Assembly: GCF_019649055.1 (NCBI RefSeq)
Contig: NW_026570241.1
Span: 1,254,501 to 1,318,500 of the forward strand
Direction: 5' to 3'
From: Paramacrobiotus metropolitanus
Lineage: Eukaryota; Tardigrada; Eutardigrada; Parachela; Macrobiotidae
DNA: 64,000 nucleotides
This document shows, one piece after another, positions 44,728 to 57,710 of the stretch (within the stretch, counting starts at the first letter, position 1; every line of letters starts with the position of its first letter). The notes below the pieces were generated by a model that had not been told where the DNA came from, ran no database searches, and saw only the letters and a list, made by a program, of their open reading frames with translations. Made by a program: the position numbers and the translations under genes.

Positions 44728-46457
44728 CTTTTAAAAATGATCCGACCACACTGTGCTTAGTTTTATTTCCGGTTGCGTTACTTACCAGTAGCTAACGTTA
44801 ATGTCGTATCAGATACAAACAAGTAACAACACACCAAAAAGGGACAATTATCAATTGTTTTACGGCGCTTATTATGGCATTGTTAGTACCGAGTTAACGA
44901 ATCGATACGTTACTGAAATGCAAGTGAATAAACGCTTTTTGTTTTCAAGTATGTGGCTCAGACATGGTTCGTGTACTGTGTCCGTTGTTTAAGTGCATAA
45001 TAATAAATTGGCGTTTGGCATATGATACAGCACACCTATCCGCCAAATGTATAGTTTCTGCTATCTGTAGTTGTTGATGGTACAAAACAGAGGCAAGTCA
45101 ACAAAGTTACTCTCAAAGTTACTCAACAAAGTCAATTCAGTTAATCTGTAATAACTGTTGCATTCAATAAAGTCTGGAGTTTCTCGTACAATAATTATAC
45201 CGTATGATACGTACAGACAGATACAAACCAATAAGTAAGTAGTGATTAGTGTTCGCACAAGTGCAAATACAGCCAATTGATTTGACCGAAACGAAGCGAA
45301 GGTCTTTCTAATTCAGCTCCAATGCTTTGGTTAACTTCTGTCCGTTACGGAAGACCAGCTATGACTTCATGTAGACAAGTCGATCGCGTACCACTGCAAA
45401 TTAGAAGTTACTATGCTCTCCGCTGGTTAGACCCGTCTCCGTGCGACTGGCGATCTGTGGAACCATGCCTCGTCGACGATAGTGGATTACAAATCTTTAT
45501 AACGGCAAAATTCTGCGAAGACACAACTGTGCACTTTGCAGTAACGCAACTTATTCAAAAAGTCGAAAAATGAAGAGAAAGTCGCTGCCGTCGGCCGGCT
45601 GGAGTGTGATGTTGTGGCTAAGCATGGCGCTTATGTAACGCGCCAACGACGACCTGAATTTCACTATTTCAGCACAAATACTACTGTATGCTTACATCAG
45701 TTCCATGCGTATTATTGCATGCTAACTAGAGTAGGACTAATCTAATCTAATTAATCTGGACACCAAGTGGTATTCCAATCATCGGCTACTCGTAGGATGG
45801 GGTCGTTTAGTAAACTCTCATAGATGCGTGTCCCAAGCATCTGTGGGCGTTTTTCTGTGGGCGGTATCCATAACCTAGTAAACATTAACTGTTAAACGAA
45901 TAAACACTAATTACTTTGGTATTGGCTCAGACACGGTTACGCATCAGCATTCGTTTAACCATGTACTGCGCAGGAGGTGTATGTAATTCCGTTATAAAGT
46001 GTGTAATTTTAGCTATGTATCGGTAGAGCGTTAATAAAGCAAACCAAAACCAAAACAAGCTAAAAAAGTAGTATTAATTCTCGCATGCATTATAAAATTA
46101 AATGCAGCTTCTCGTGCAATACGGTTGTGTTCACCATATGCGACGTAGCCACTAACCGTGTGTCTAACCGTGTACCGTGTGTGTAAGTTTCCAAATTACA
46201 AGTACGGTCGACTAGTACATCTGCAGTTGCTACTCGTATAATACAAAGTTGTCGCGCAGTCAGGCTTTCTCAATTGTTCGGCATTTTTTGCACATGTCAG
46301 TATATCTTGCAGATAAAATATTTTTTGCAGCCTTATTTTACGTTGCAGTTTCGTACTTGAGGAAATTGTATCTTTCAGCCTATTTCTAAGGTCTACAATT
46401 CGTGTTCCCATCGGAAGCCGGCAACCAGCAATCTCTGCTATTCGGTCACATTTAACA
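44728..46457. other. Intergenic; repeat-like fragments
   Basis: AATAAA at 45002-45007 follows the collar gene. A frame at 45322-45573 shares a 25-base stretch (GCGATCTGTGGAACCAT) with 31868-31885 and a second (AACGGCAAAATT.CGCGAAGA) with about 36685, so it is probably a dispersed repeat fragment rather than a gene. Confidence 0.4.
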
Positions 46458-46996
46458 ATGGCTATCCACAGCATATTTGTCGTCATACTGATTTCCCTGG
46501 GGTTGATGCAGATGGTAGCATCCCAAGGATTAGCCATCGCTCAGCCGCAGTGTCCACTTGTGCTATGTGCTCAGTGTGTTCCCACGCAATTCGCTGCTGC
46601 AGGTAAATCAAGCAGACGCGCTGTAATTTATGCGCTTAAAACTTATGATTGTCCTTATGATTTCTTCGAAATGTCTTGCCGAATTGAATCAGTGTGTGTG
46701 ACAGGTACCGCCCAAAGCGCCGTCATTGGCGGAACCGGCCAGTGCCCAGGATGCCCATCCTGTAACGGCGGTGGTGGCCCGAATCCCCCCACCAACATCT
46801 GCGCCATGGTGTTATGCGCCCCCAACTGCCGGCCAGGTAGCTACGCTCCAGTTCGACCGCAGCATAATTAATTAAATTCTTTTATTATTAATTATTTTCG
46901 TTTACTAAATTGTCTGAAATTGCAGCTCATCCCATCAATCCTACTAGCGCCAGCCAGTGCTGTATCTGCACTCCAACAGATATCTCGCCGGGCTAG
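46458..46996 (+). CDS. Small cysteine-rich secreted protein, three exons
   Basis: Exons 46458-46602, 46705-46836 and 46926-46996 join in phase (115 residues). A clear signal peptide (FVVILISLGLMQMVASQG) is followed by three cysteine clusters: CPLVLCAQC, CPGCPSCNGGGG with CAMVLCAPNC, and QCCICTP before the stop. The C-x2-C-x2-C spacing and the repeated (L/M)VLCA(Q/P) motif suggest an internally repeated disulfide module rather than a known toxin fold. No family recognised. The small size, leader and lack of other domains point to an extracellular peptide, possibly cuticular or defensive; that is inference. Confidence 0.7.
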
Positions 46997-47865
46997 CAAA
47001 ACCGAGCTATGACCTTATATCGAGCTGTCGAGATGTGTTTCTTCTGTACATACTTGCTGTCTGTCTTGCTGAACTCTCTATTCACGTAAACACTGTTTTT
47101 CTCGTTGTTTAGCTTACATAAGCGCTTTCGCGTACAGTGGCAAAAAAACACCGGCATTGTTTTTTTGTGTTCGCGTGGTCGACATCCGTGATGTTCGTAA
47201 ACATGTTTACTGATTTTCGGTGGAAACCTGTTATTGTACTTACCTGCCCGCAGCCAACTCGCTTTAGCATGCACAACAGTAGTTTTCGCTGATAAGCGGA
47301 CGTCAAATGCAGTAAGCAACGTTTAGAGAGTATACTGCATAGGTACGGAATTTGGCGCTTCTACAGATTATGCTGCAGAAGTTGCAGTACTCTGTACTCT
47401 GCACTTTTTTGTCCTTAATTTTGTTATTTATCGCACATACCGGTTCATAAAAATAGAGATGAAATGCGTGACAGCAAACTTTCATGTAAACCTGCAGAAA
47501 ATGGCGATGGGAAGAAAATATTCGCTGTACTAGACAAAGCATATCGTGAAACGAAACAAAAATTACCAAGGCTGTACAGCAATAGACAAAAACTGCAGTA
47601 ACCGTTTACAAAATGTTGATATTTATAGCATAATATTGGTCAGTCACTTATAATAACTAGTAAGTAACCACTACCTGTATTGTTCGGCGCTAGGTTTTCT
47701 TTAAAAATGTAGCTGCAAGCCTGGTGCAGTTGAAAACAAAATAAAAGTCGAAGATACATATGGCAAAAAAAGAAAGCATTAGTTGTGGTCTAAACTCTAA
47801 ACCGTTTCGCCCAACTTTTAGTCTTCCCGGTTGCACCGCATCCAGGGATATGTTAACCTGTTAGA
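46997..47865. other. Intergenic, nothing recognised
   Basis: Short frames on the - strand only (for example 46993-47319, 47303-47569), without domains or splice partners. Confidence 0.35.
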
Positions 47866-50800
47866 TTATCCTTCCACAAGCAAAATCTGGAAAAAAACAG
47901 TAAAGGTATTTACTGTACAGAGATTGTGGCTCTGTTATGGAGGAGAATAGCGTTGAACGTACCTTAAAGTTTCTAGGATCGATTCCATCGGAAAATGTGA
48001 GCATGACCTTAATTTCATCCCACACTGACACAGCCGTTCGCCGCCCGTTCCTCCAATCAATATTCAAGATGTGATCAGCGGCACTGCGGACGGTTCCCAG
48101 GCTATGCGAGCAGCCTCGAACATTGGGATCTTTTCGCGGGAGGATCTTTCTACGCACGGCATACTCAACAATGAGAACTTCTAAGGTAAATTCGGCCGGG
48201 TAGATACCAACGACCACCGCTAGCTGCGGTTGTCGTAACGACTGGATATTTTGTTTCAACCCCCACCCAAGGCACAAAGTCCAGTCGTCGCCTTGGCTGT
48301 TCTTCACCGCTGCGGTGCGTTGATTGCAGGTTTTGATGACATCGTCTAAAGTGTTTGCGTCGAAAGGTCGGCTGTTGAAGAGCATTCGGTGGACGACAAT
48401 GTCGGCGTACCGACGAATCGGTGATGTCGCGTGGGTGTAATATTCCATACCTGTATGAAAGTAAAACGGCATCGTTATCCGCAAAGCAGTTTCGTTATGG
48501 ATGTTAGATATGCAGAATTTGGCAGTTCCTTACCAAGAGCGTAATGCGAATAGTTCCCGTTTGCCGGTCGCACGTATTCCTCTTTCTTAAAGGACTTGAC
48601 CAGCATTGCGAAGAATGCAGCGTTGACTGAGCGACTACGATTTCCGTCGGAGAACCCATGAAGGCCATCGCGCGAACCGACGTCGATATCCAGTCCAAGC
48701 AGTTTGCAGTTCTTTTTTAGAAGCTGCAGCGCATCACGGTTAGGCCCGGGATGATGACGAAGCAGACAGTTGTTTGGGAATTTCTTTAAAAAATTTTGAT
48801 GATATAGGAATAATAGACTGCGTCTGCGCAATATGACCTACTTATTTGGCCAAAATAATAATATAAGTATTACTGTATAAATTTCGCGCGCTGCAGTGTA
48901 ATTGGTCAGGATGGCCAGTTCTTCGATAAGCCTAACAAGAAGAATTTAATTAAACATACACTACATTAGTGATCATGGGGAAATTTATAAAAGAGGATAA
49001 CTCCCAGCTTGAAAGCATACTGTTCGCTGCGGTATTCTTGAAGTTTGGACGCTTGTACCATGTTGCCGTTGGTTAGCTGGAACTCATAAAGACTTTGCGA
49101 TTTCATTCCTTCAATTCTAATTGGTTTATCTGCAACGAACACATCCATTTGTAAGGCAGTGTTCCTGGGAAAAAAAGCACGAACTTTTCCTCGCACCTCT
49201 GTTGAAACGAATCGCTCGAAGACACTGTGTTGCAGCATCCAAATCGCGAAGACTCTCAACAATAGACTTGTAATCCTGGTTAACCGTGACCTTTGTAACG
49301 TCCATCTTCAGCTCAGATGGGGAGTACTCACGCTCGCGATCGATGAGAGCCTGTCAACTTACCCTTTCAAACAGACATTTTCAATCAGTTTGATTTTGAT
49401 AGGTACAATACCTGTACATGTGCTTGTTGGTACGTTAGTCTGGCGCGGCTGCAGATGAGCGATTTAAAGAATTTTGATGTGTTGATGATGTGCCCACTCA
49501 GGGTTACTTCGTACAACACCGACACGGCGTAGCGCGGCACGGCCGGCAGAAGGGAACATCTCTGGACAAATCCTTCTGGCAGCATGTGTATTACTTTGTT
49601 ATTTTGTAGGAAGAGTGAAGCGCCGCGGGCACGGGCTTCTTTGTCGACGGGTGAGCCTTCCTGGATAAAGTGGCTCACATCGGCAATGTGCACGCCTATC
49701 TGCAGGTTGCCATTGGGTAACCGAATGCACGACAAGGCGTCATCAATGTCCACCGAACTCGGTGGGTCTATGGTGAAGACGACCAAATCGGATAAATCCC
49801 TTCGATCGGCCTAGCGGGAGAAATACAGTACATCACATTGAATATGTGTGACTGTGTTTTAGGTACGTGAACATGAAGCGAAAGATGTCATAGTAAGCCA
49901 AGTTACGTAGTTATGCAATTAGTTTTCCGTACCTCAATTTGATTTGCCAATTGAAGGTTTTCTGGCGGGCTAAGGCTGTCTAGTTTGGTACTGCTGATGC
50001 CGTTCTCTAATAGAATGGCTTTGATCCATGTTGTTAAGTTCTCAGTTTGGCCAACGTCGCTCACAGTTTTAGAACTAAACAGTAAGCGCTTTTATCAGAG
50101 ATTACTTTCTGAAAGGACAAAGCCTAAAGTTCGATTCAGCGTGCGGCAAGCTGTAATTTCGCTACCCGTTAAGGAGGTTCTTGTTGAATTCCACGTAGAC
50201 TAATGAGGAATTCATCTTGCCCAATAGTTCTACAATCAAATTAAAAGTTGCACAGTAGTTGCTATTTTCAGAAGAAATGAAATCCCAGCCCAACTTCGCT
50301 ACATTCTGACTATATGTAGTTACAGTACCTTACGTTACAATAATTTTCATGCGTAATAACACGTCTTTACCGGCGTCAATCAATTCTTTAGGTATCTTTT
50401 CACCGGACCATGTCGTGCGAAATGTCGTTGGTTTCAGATTATAGACAACTGTTAACGAGCCCCTTTCCGGTGAATGCAATTGTCCAACAGCTTTCTCGAT
50501 GCCCGCGCTGCTCGACAGTACAGTTTTCACCTAGATGGTTCGCAATTATTTATGGTCATGCGCAGTTTTGTACGAGTATCGGAATTTAATCTTGGTTATG
50601 TACCTATACAGTATACTTAAACAAGAAGCAGTACCTTGCCGGCTTTTTTAAACAGATGTGATTGAAAGTAATCTCTGGGAATCCAGTTGCACGCTTGAAG
50701 AAGCTGCATCCATTTCTGTTGAATGGTTTGGGATGACATGAACTGCAGTTTAGGAATATAAGTTCCATGGGCAGTCGACACTAGTCGTCGCAGATCGTCT

Positions 50801-51265
50801 TTCAGGAATGCTGTACCAAGGCTAGTGATGCGCAGTATTTGTGCAATCTCATCCCAATAATATTCCAGTTTTGGCTGCATAAATGAATAATTATACATTT
50901 AATAATCTTCGTTATTCCATAAAATACAATTTCTAAGTCGCTGTACGTATGTTCTATACGTGCAAAAGTGTTCAGTCTTACGTACCGTCCAGTCTCTGGT
51001 TGGAAGATATTCAATGTCCACTTGATCACCATTCAGCGCGCCCTTACGGTTGGTCAAGCCGGAAATCAGCACGTCGTCATCCTGCAATATATGTAATACA
51101 TTTACACATGCCATCCGCCATCTATATAGTATATCATATATGCTAGATTACTATGCAGCAGTAAACGCTTTGCCTTACTTGGCCCTGAACGTGCACAAAG
51201 GCAAGCTCGGGTCCGACCACGACCAGTGTTCCACGCACAACCTGGTAAAGCACATGCTGTTCCAT
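47866..51265 (-). CDS. RNB-domain 3'-5' exoribonuclease, DIS3L2-like, catalytic motif intact
   Basis: Hydrolyses RNA processively from the 3' end. Thirteen exons in consistent phase (753 residues): 51179-51265, 50986-51081, 50635-50874, 50371-50530, 50166-50229, 49933-50074, 49418-49810, 49197-49350, 49021-49129, 48874-48931, 48534-48783, 47963-48450, 47866-47886. ATG at 51265. No PIN domain, which favours DIS3L2 over DIS3. Cold-shock-like start (VLISGLTNRKGALNGDQV), middle domain, then RNB: FTIDPPSSVDIDDALSC with all four metal-binding aspartates, IGVHIADVSHFI, ARARGASLFLQ, and late YYTHATSPIRRYADIVVHR. The S1-like end is short. Intron positions match the + strand paralogue at 57.7-62.6 kb; several exons have identical length (58, 109, 250). 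Likely acts in cytoplasmic decay of uridylated RNAs, by family analogy. Confidence 0.85.
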
Positions 51266-52624
51266 TTAGTTGTCGAATTTATAAGAATCCAAAACATTAC
51301 TGCACTCATATTAAATGATAGTAAGATGGCTTGCGAAGTAACAGATTTCTCAAGGACATGCCTAATCAAACGCTTCGGAGCAGCGTCACAAAAAACAATA
51401 AAGTTATAAACAGATCTCATATCCAGGTAATAAGCTAACGAAACTGACCTGCTGCTGATTTAATTGAGAATGATATGTTGCAAGCATTTTGCCGACTTAT
51501 TCCCGAATCCCGATAACAACACGTGCAAAATTTAACACACAAGAAAATGAACTGTCTGAGTAGTTATTTGTAGCTGATGCGATAGTCAGCGTTCAGAACC
51601 GTGATAAAGCGTAGAAGCAACCGAAATTCTGGGGAATGCTGAGGCTGTTGTCAAGAGTTACAAATAAGCGGTGCTGTAAAACATTCAATTCCAGTATCTG
51701 GAGCTGACCGCTCTCAACATAAGCAACAAGGTGGTTTGCGGTATATAAATCTAAATGTCAAAATTTAGCGCCGTTATCCGTGCTGTCTGTTTATACTAAC
51801 TGATAAGCGTTATTTTTAGTCAAAACGGTAGTGCGTGCCGTCACGCAGTCTACCGATACATTTGTGCACGCTTAAGCATTTGCTTACAATACATCGAGCT
51901 CAGAAGTGGTTATCGAAATCTGTAGCTATCAACTTCGGTGATGTCAGAATGAGTAATAATCTGGTTGTAAATCCACGTAGACGGATTTTATACGTCCGTT
52001 TGCTGATAGAAAGAATTACACAAGCACAAACAAAGTGTAAGAACAAGTTATTCCAGTTGGCAGAATTTTAACGATCCCCGCTTTGCGGTATCAGCGGTTA
52101 GTTGGGTATGCACGTAGCTGAAGAATGTCATCATCAGCTGACCGAAATTAACAATCGTGCTACTGTGCACGTTTACGGTAACTAATGGTGTAGAAAGCAA
52201 GATCCGCGTAAAACTAGAAGCTGCATTTTCGTTACCTGAGGAAAGTGTTGTCTGCGCACTACACATAGCCGGTTACAGCGCCGTCTAGTTCCATTTAGTA
52301 TTCTGTTGATTGAAGGTTGAAGAGCCTCATCATCTTTCATCTTTGGCAATGATACAAGTACAAAAAAACAAGAGGTGCGGGTATTAAAGCAAACTGTGAC
52401 ACAAGTAGTGCGCAGTGCACATGTTTCATCTTGAATTATTGCCGACATCGCATTAGATTTTCGATAACGGATAACCAAAGACCACTATTGTCGCCAGCAA
52501 ACGCAAAAATCATAAGCAATTCACGAATCCAGATAATTTTTTCCTAAACAATTACCCCTTCAGTAACAAAAAACCAGGAGCGGAAGTAAAACATGCTAAT
52601 AAAAATTTAAAAATAAAAAAATAG
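51266..52624. other. Intergenic between nuclease and protease genes
   Basis: Promoter side of the nuclease and 3' side of the protease. Short frames only. Confidence 0.35.
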
Positions 52625-54531
52625 TTACACGAACACAGTCAGGTCACCAAGTGGTGCCTGGTTAAATATCCACGACAAAAACGGCGCAACTTTAGTGTAC
52701 AATGTCCCCACACCCTGAGCGCAGCCGTCCCCTGACGACACTATCCCGGCTAAATACTGCACACCGCTCCTTTTATCCAAACAAAACAGGGGTCCACCGC
52801 TGTCACCGTTGCATGCATCATGTCCCACCACACCGCCAGCGCAAATCGTGGTACTCGTATTGGTCTGAGCGCCGGTTACGAAATCGACGGCACCAGCACA
52901 GTCATCCACATCCGGGTCCAGTATTGGCACGGAAACGTAACTTAAAGGAATCACGGCTGGCCCAGCTGCAGACGCACCTGATATTTCCCAAAAGAAATGC
53001 TTTTGGCCAGTTAATTTAAGTACGGAACAATATAAAAAACAGTAGGCGTCTTTTTTAAACGCATATTGCGCAAACAAGTAACTGTGTGTTCGAAGGACGT
53101 ATACGCACTGCATGCTGTATGTTCCTGCTGCCCACTGGTTGCTAGTTTTATTATTAAGAACTCTGAAAGTAGCAGCAACCGACCAGCATCCCTTTTTTGA
53201 GTTTTCCATTATAGTTTTGTTTTCGTAGTACCTGAATCTGGGTCCGCGGTGCGTCCGAAACCCGATGTTATACACATGTCGCCCGGTTGCGGTGTTAAAG
53301 CGTCTTCCAGGCATAGTCGACACGCGCAGTTGGCACGTGCCCGGAAATCAATGGGTTCCTTGAGAATGAGCACGGCGACGTCGTTGTCGCCGATGGTGCG
53401 GAGGAACTTGGGGTGGGGAATGGCTTGCTGGACATGAATGGCCTGTGCACACCCGTGCACATAGTCCGGATACAGCGATAGACCCGGAACGCCGGTGTTC
53501 CTGGAGATCACGCCGATGGCCACGATGATATCTAATTCCGATTGGTTGAATTTAGCGATCGTGGAGGAGACGACACAGTGTCCGGCAGTGATGACGGTCC
53601 ACATTCCCACGATACTCCCGCCACAAGCCGATACGGCGTTGGTGCGCTTATTCTGGATGGTTATTGAAACCTTCAAAAATTATTATTTTCGTGGATACGG
53701 GAACAGTTAAATGTAAGGTCGTCACAATGCATTGCGTCAGCGTGGATACCTGCCAACAAAGCGATGCAGAACCATTCGGCGCCAGGGTTCCACCGACAAT
53801 CTTGGTTGACGTCTTCTGAGAGTTGGTGAACATTTCCGAATCGCCGTTGGGGACACCGCACTGCTGATGCAGTGTCGATCCTCTAGCAGCATTAAGATAA
53901 AATGCGCTGGTTGAACCGCGTACACCAGTGGCTTTTTCGTTTGAAGTGCTCGTTGAATCTGCTAAACCGTATTACTGTGACATACATTGTTACTGTTAGA
54001 GAATCAGAGGAACTGCTACTTCCACGTTTTTCGCTTTCGGACACTTCCACAACAGAATCACGTGAATTTCTTTCCTGAAATTTCCAGAATGCGAAAAGCG
54101 TCGAAGTAGGTATACAATTTTTAGTCTTAAATAATAAAATGTCCATGTATAATTACTATACAGTATACATACATTAACCTGCAAAAGACAGGGCAATTCA
54201 ACCATTTGCAAGTACATTTTGTTCTCATATATGGTGCAGTGTAAGAGTATTAATCACCATAACAGCAGAAGGCTTCTTGGTTGCCGTCTAAGCCGGTACA
54301 GTCTTGGGATGCAGACAAAGTTCGGTTTCCGCACAGATCCAGCTCGTCTACCGTCAGACACTGGCCACGAACTCCGGATGCGGGAAGCTGCGAATCAGGA
54401 ATACAGGTCTTCTCCGCTGGTAATTTGTGAATATCAACGCCAGGCGCAATGATCACTTTGCCAACTATCGTTTCCGTGTGGCATACTATCAGGAAAACCA
54501 AACACTGGTACAGTACAGACAGCGTTCCCAT
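52625..54531 (-). CDS. Trypsin-like serine protease with CLIP-like N-terminal domain
   Basis: Secreted zymogen. Four exons: about 54258-54531, 53750-53880, about 53231-53670, 52625-52977; roughly 398 residues. ATG at 54531 (an upstream ATG at 54582 is less likely) starts a signal peptide (LSVLYQCLVFLIVCHT). Six cysteines follow in CLIP order, ending FCCYG. Cleavage before IVGGT (after SQKTSTK) would activate the S1 domain. His in VITAGHC, Asp in IGDNDVAVL and Ser in CNGDSGGPL form the triad; Asp six residues before the Ser (HDACNGDS) predicts cutting after Arg/Lys. An unusual insert CACRLCLED lies after the Asp. CLIP proteases act in arthropod immune and developmental cascades; the same role here is inferred. 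Confidence 0.85.
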
Positions 54532-55423
54532 GCTGATTAATCTAACATGGTTACGGCGGTAAATCATGATATTATTTAGCACCGGTGTGCAGTTCTTTGT
54601 AGGTGATCAAAACGCAACACCCGGCTTTGCACCATGCACAGGAACGTACCACATACCGCGCATAGTACTTGCGCTTCGCTGTGCAATACCACAGTGTTCA
54701 ATCAAGCCTCAGGGGTCTAAAATGCATGGTCATGGTTTTTCACGTGTCATCAGTAATGGTAATGCAGCCAAATGACAAAGGCACTTTTTCTTTCCAGATC
54801 AACGAACCGCAAAAAGCAATCTCTAGCAACCCACTTCTCAAGCTATACGGTACAGTGCTTGCACCACTGGCGTATAGTATTCCACGCTCAGAACTCACAG
54901 TTTTCACTTTGCGCGGAAAAATTGTGTACGTTTAGTACATTCACTAGAAAACGACACCCAAAATGAAAAATAACATTTGCTATCGATCAGTGTAATTTCG
55001 TTACATGAGGTACCTGCGTTTGTGCCTGTTAAAGAGAAAAGTAAGAAACTGAAGAAAACTAAGACGGTTTAGATCGCTGGTCGACTTCGTGGCGCGTGGG
55101 CACCGTGTTTGTTCGGCATACTGACGGTCGACGAAATGGCATGTTACCCCTGTGGCTTTTTGTGCGCATTTCGCAAGCCAGCTGTTTTGTGTTTGTCTCT
55201 TCCTGCAAATTGTTAGAAACTTCTGTGCACTGCTCGCCGGGTGCCAAGGTCTTAGACGGATTTCATCCACACCAGTGGTGAGATTAGTGTTCGCCTAGCT
55301 CGTTTGACGGCATCATAGCGAGTGCGACGGTCAAAAACGCACAGCTTCCGTAATCTTAAACCATTCTACTGTTTTAGCCGATCCCACGAGATATTTAAAT
55401 GACAATTAACGAGTTAATTGATG
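54532..55423. other. Upstream of the protease gene; no gene recognised
   Basis: Short frames on both strands, none supported by domains or splice signals. Confidence 0.35.
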
Positions 55424-55427
55424 TTAA

Positions 55428-55886
55428 TGTTAGCTGGAGGACATGCGCTCCCGCTCTCTCTCCTTGCGCCGTGTGTTGCGAGTTACGTGAGTCTGTTGGT
55501 GGCGCTGCGCGTCGCCGTGGCGCTTAGATCAAAGCGGCCGCCGTACGCACGGGCATGCTGTTTGCACTTGGTACTGTTCGTGTGCTCGCATTGCATGGTT
55601 CTGCAGTTCTCATTGCTGTCTGTCTTTGCTCCTTCGATATCGTGTGCGCGCGAGTGATCTCTGTTCTTTTACCACCCCGCCACACCCTGCTGTTTTCTTC
55701 TTCTGTTATTTCGCACTTGCTCAATAAAGGGGCTTCGGTTGCGCAGGGCACTGGTCGTTTCTTCCGCCGACCCCGGTCGGCTGGCTTCGCTGACCCACGG
55801 TCACCTCACTCAGCCGATCACAGAGAGCACCAGCCTCCCAGCAGCCGGGGCTCCAGTGCCCCCAGTGGAGTCCGGAAGCGGTAACA
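55428..55886 (+). mobile_element. Solo LTR
   Basis: 459 bases starting TGTTAGCTGG and ending GCGGTAACA (TG..CA ends), with TTAA directly before (55424-55427) and after (55887-55890), consistent with a 4-base target duplication. It has a GC-rich interior, a pyrimidine-rich middle and an AATAAA at about 55726. No internal retrotransposon genes adjoin it, so it is the product of LTR-LTR recombination. Family unknown. Confidence 0.65.
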
Positions 55887-55890
55887 TTAA

Positions 55891-57710
55891 CTCGTATTAC
55901 TTTTACATGTACCCGCGACCATTGTACACCACTGATATCGCTTATGCGTGCTTATGCGCAAACTTATTTTTGCACTATGTCAAGATTTAGTTTGTTTATA
56001 GAAGTGAGCGGTATCTGCGAATCTTTTGTGATTAATTTGTTGATTATAAGCTAACCCAACGCTGCCAAGAAAGCAAATTAGACGTTCTTGCCTCGAAAAA
56101 GTGTTGCCTGATTATGACAACAGTGCAGAGTCGGCATAAACCATAAGGCTACACGAAAGCAGGCTAAATCTAGCAGCATAGATAATTTTCCAACAATTAT
56201 GTTCACTTTGTCTTTTCTTGTCATTTGAGTTGGTACTATACAATAACGCTTATCTTAAAATTTAAGTATGTTACGTTGTATTACGTTACGGTATTACGTT
56301 GTACCACAGGTAAAATAAAACCAATATGTTAGTAGTTCATGAAATATATTAGTAGCTCACTGCAAGTGCGTTGATTTTCGATGAATCGACAAAATATGAT
56401 AGACAACCTAATGGGTACTGGTGCAGAAATTTCCGCTCATTCACGTTGCCGGCTGCCTATCCCGCTATTTCCTGATAAAGCAGCCATGGACGACATAGCG
56501 ATTATGTCATACAGTGAAACCTGTCTTTTACATACACCGGTAAATACATACACCTGAAAATTACATACGCGGAAAGTTTAACCGGCGCGTCCCATATACT
56601 GTAATATAGCTCTGTGTAATACATACACCTGGATAATGCATACGGTTTTGCTTTAACCGAAGGTGTATTTAGTAACCAGGTTTCACTGTACCGCCTTGCG
56701 CACAGTGACCTCGAATGACTAATGTCGCAGTTATTGTACGTTTGAGTTATTGGCAAGCGGATACATTAATAAGCGGATACATGGCAAGCGGTAATAATGA
56801 TCCGTCTCTTAAATTGTACGTTTGAATACCCCCAGGTGACAGCGCCACTGTTGCCGTATAGCAGAGGTATGGCCAGTATGCGTACGCTCTGGAATCCACA
56901 AATGAAAGTACGTCCGCTTTCCGGCATCCGCTATTTTCATGCATGATATCGGCGAACCGTACCGCTACAGGGCAGCAGTCAACTCAAAGTCAACACTATA
57001 AACCAGTTCTGAGACGGGCTGTACGAAAACCGGAAGCCGGACTAGTTTTATTTCCTCGGTTTTGAGTGGTTGCCGGAAACAGGATTTTTAGCCAGACGGT
57101 TCCGAAAAATGCGCAGTAAGCAGTATTGCAGTAACTCCTCTCAAAAAAGGTAGTTGAACGCTTACATGATAGTACAGTACGTTACATTTTATGCAGTGCT
57201 CGAAACTTGCAGTTATGTGACTTATGTCGGCAAAGTTAATATGCCATGTCCCGCTGTGCAGATTGCGCTTTGTACGGCAAGCATTTCAGTGCGCACAGGA
57301 AAAAATACATCAACAGGTTGAGACCAGTATAAGTACTGTACGAACAATAAGCACTAGTACATAACAATGTCATTATTATTAGACATTCTACAAGTACCAT
57401 CTCATCCTGACATCACTGTCGATGCCGGAAGCAATGTGCTATCGTACTATTACAATCAGCAGGCCAGAATAATGCCTATTAAGCTACATCACTTACACCT
57501 TCTATCACATTACTTCTAAGTGGCCTCTTCTACAGTTTCTGTTTTGATTTCATACTTTGTATTTCCGTCGTCGTTCTTATTTGATACTGTGCAATTTCAC
57601 CAGATTCCGCTCTGTGCTACCGATTTCAAAACCGGCACCGCGATCATTTGTCAGCGCTGCAAATATTTAACCAACAAGGAATATTTTTAACTGTGATTTA
57701 AAACGAAATT
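55891..57710. other. Intergenic; no gene recognised
   Basis: AT-rich; includes the promoter side of the second nuclease gene. A 56.5-56.9 kb stretch has repeated ACATACACC/GCGGATACAT units in short form. No coding signal. Confidence 0.35.

Noticed and set aside
45322-45573. 83-codon + strand frame
   Set aside because: Shares short stretches with other parts of the window and has no domain; more likely a dispersed repeat fragment.
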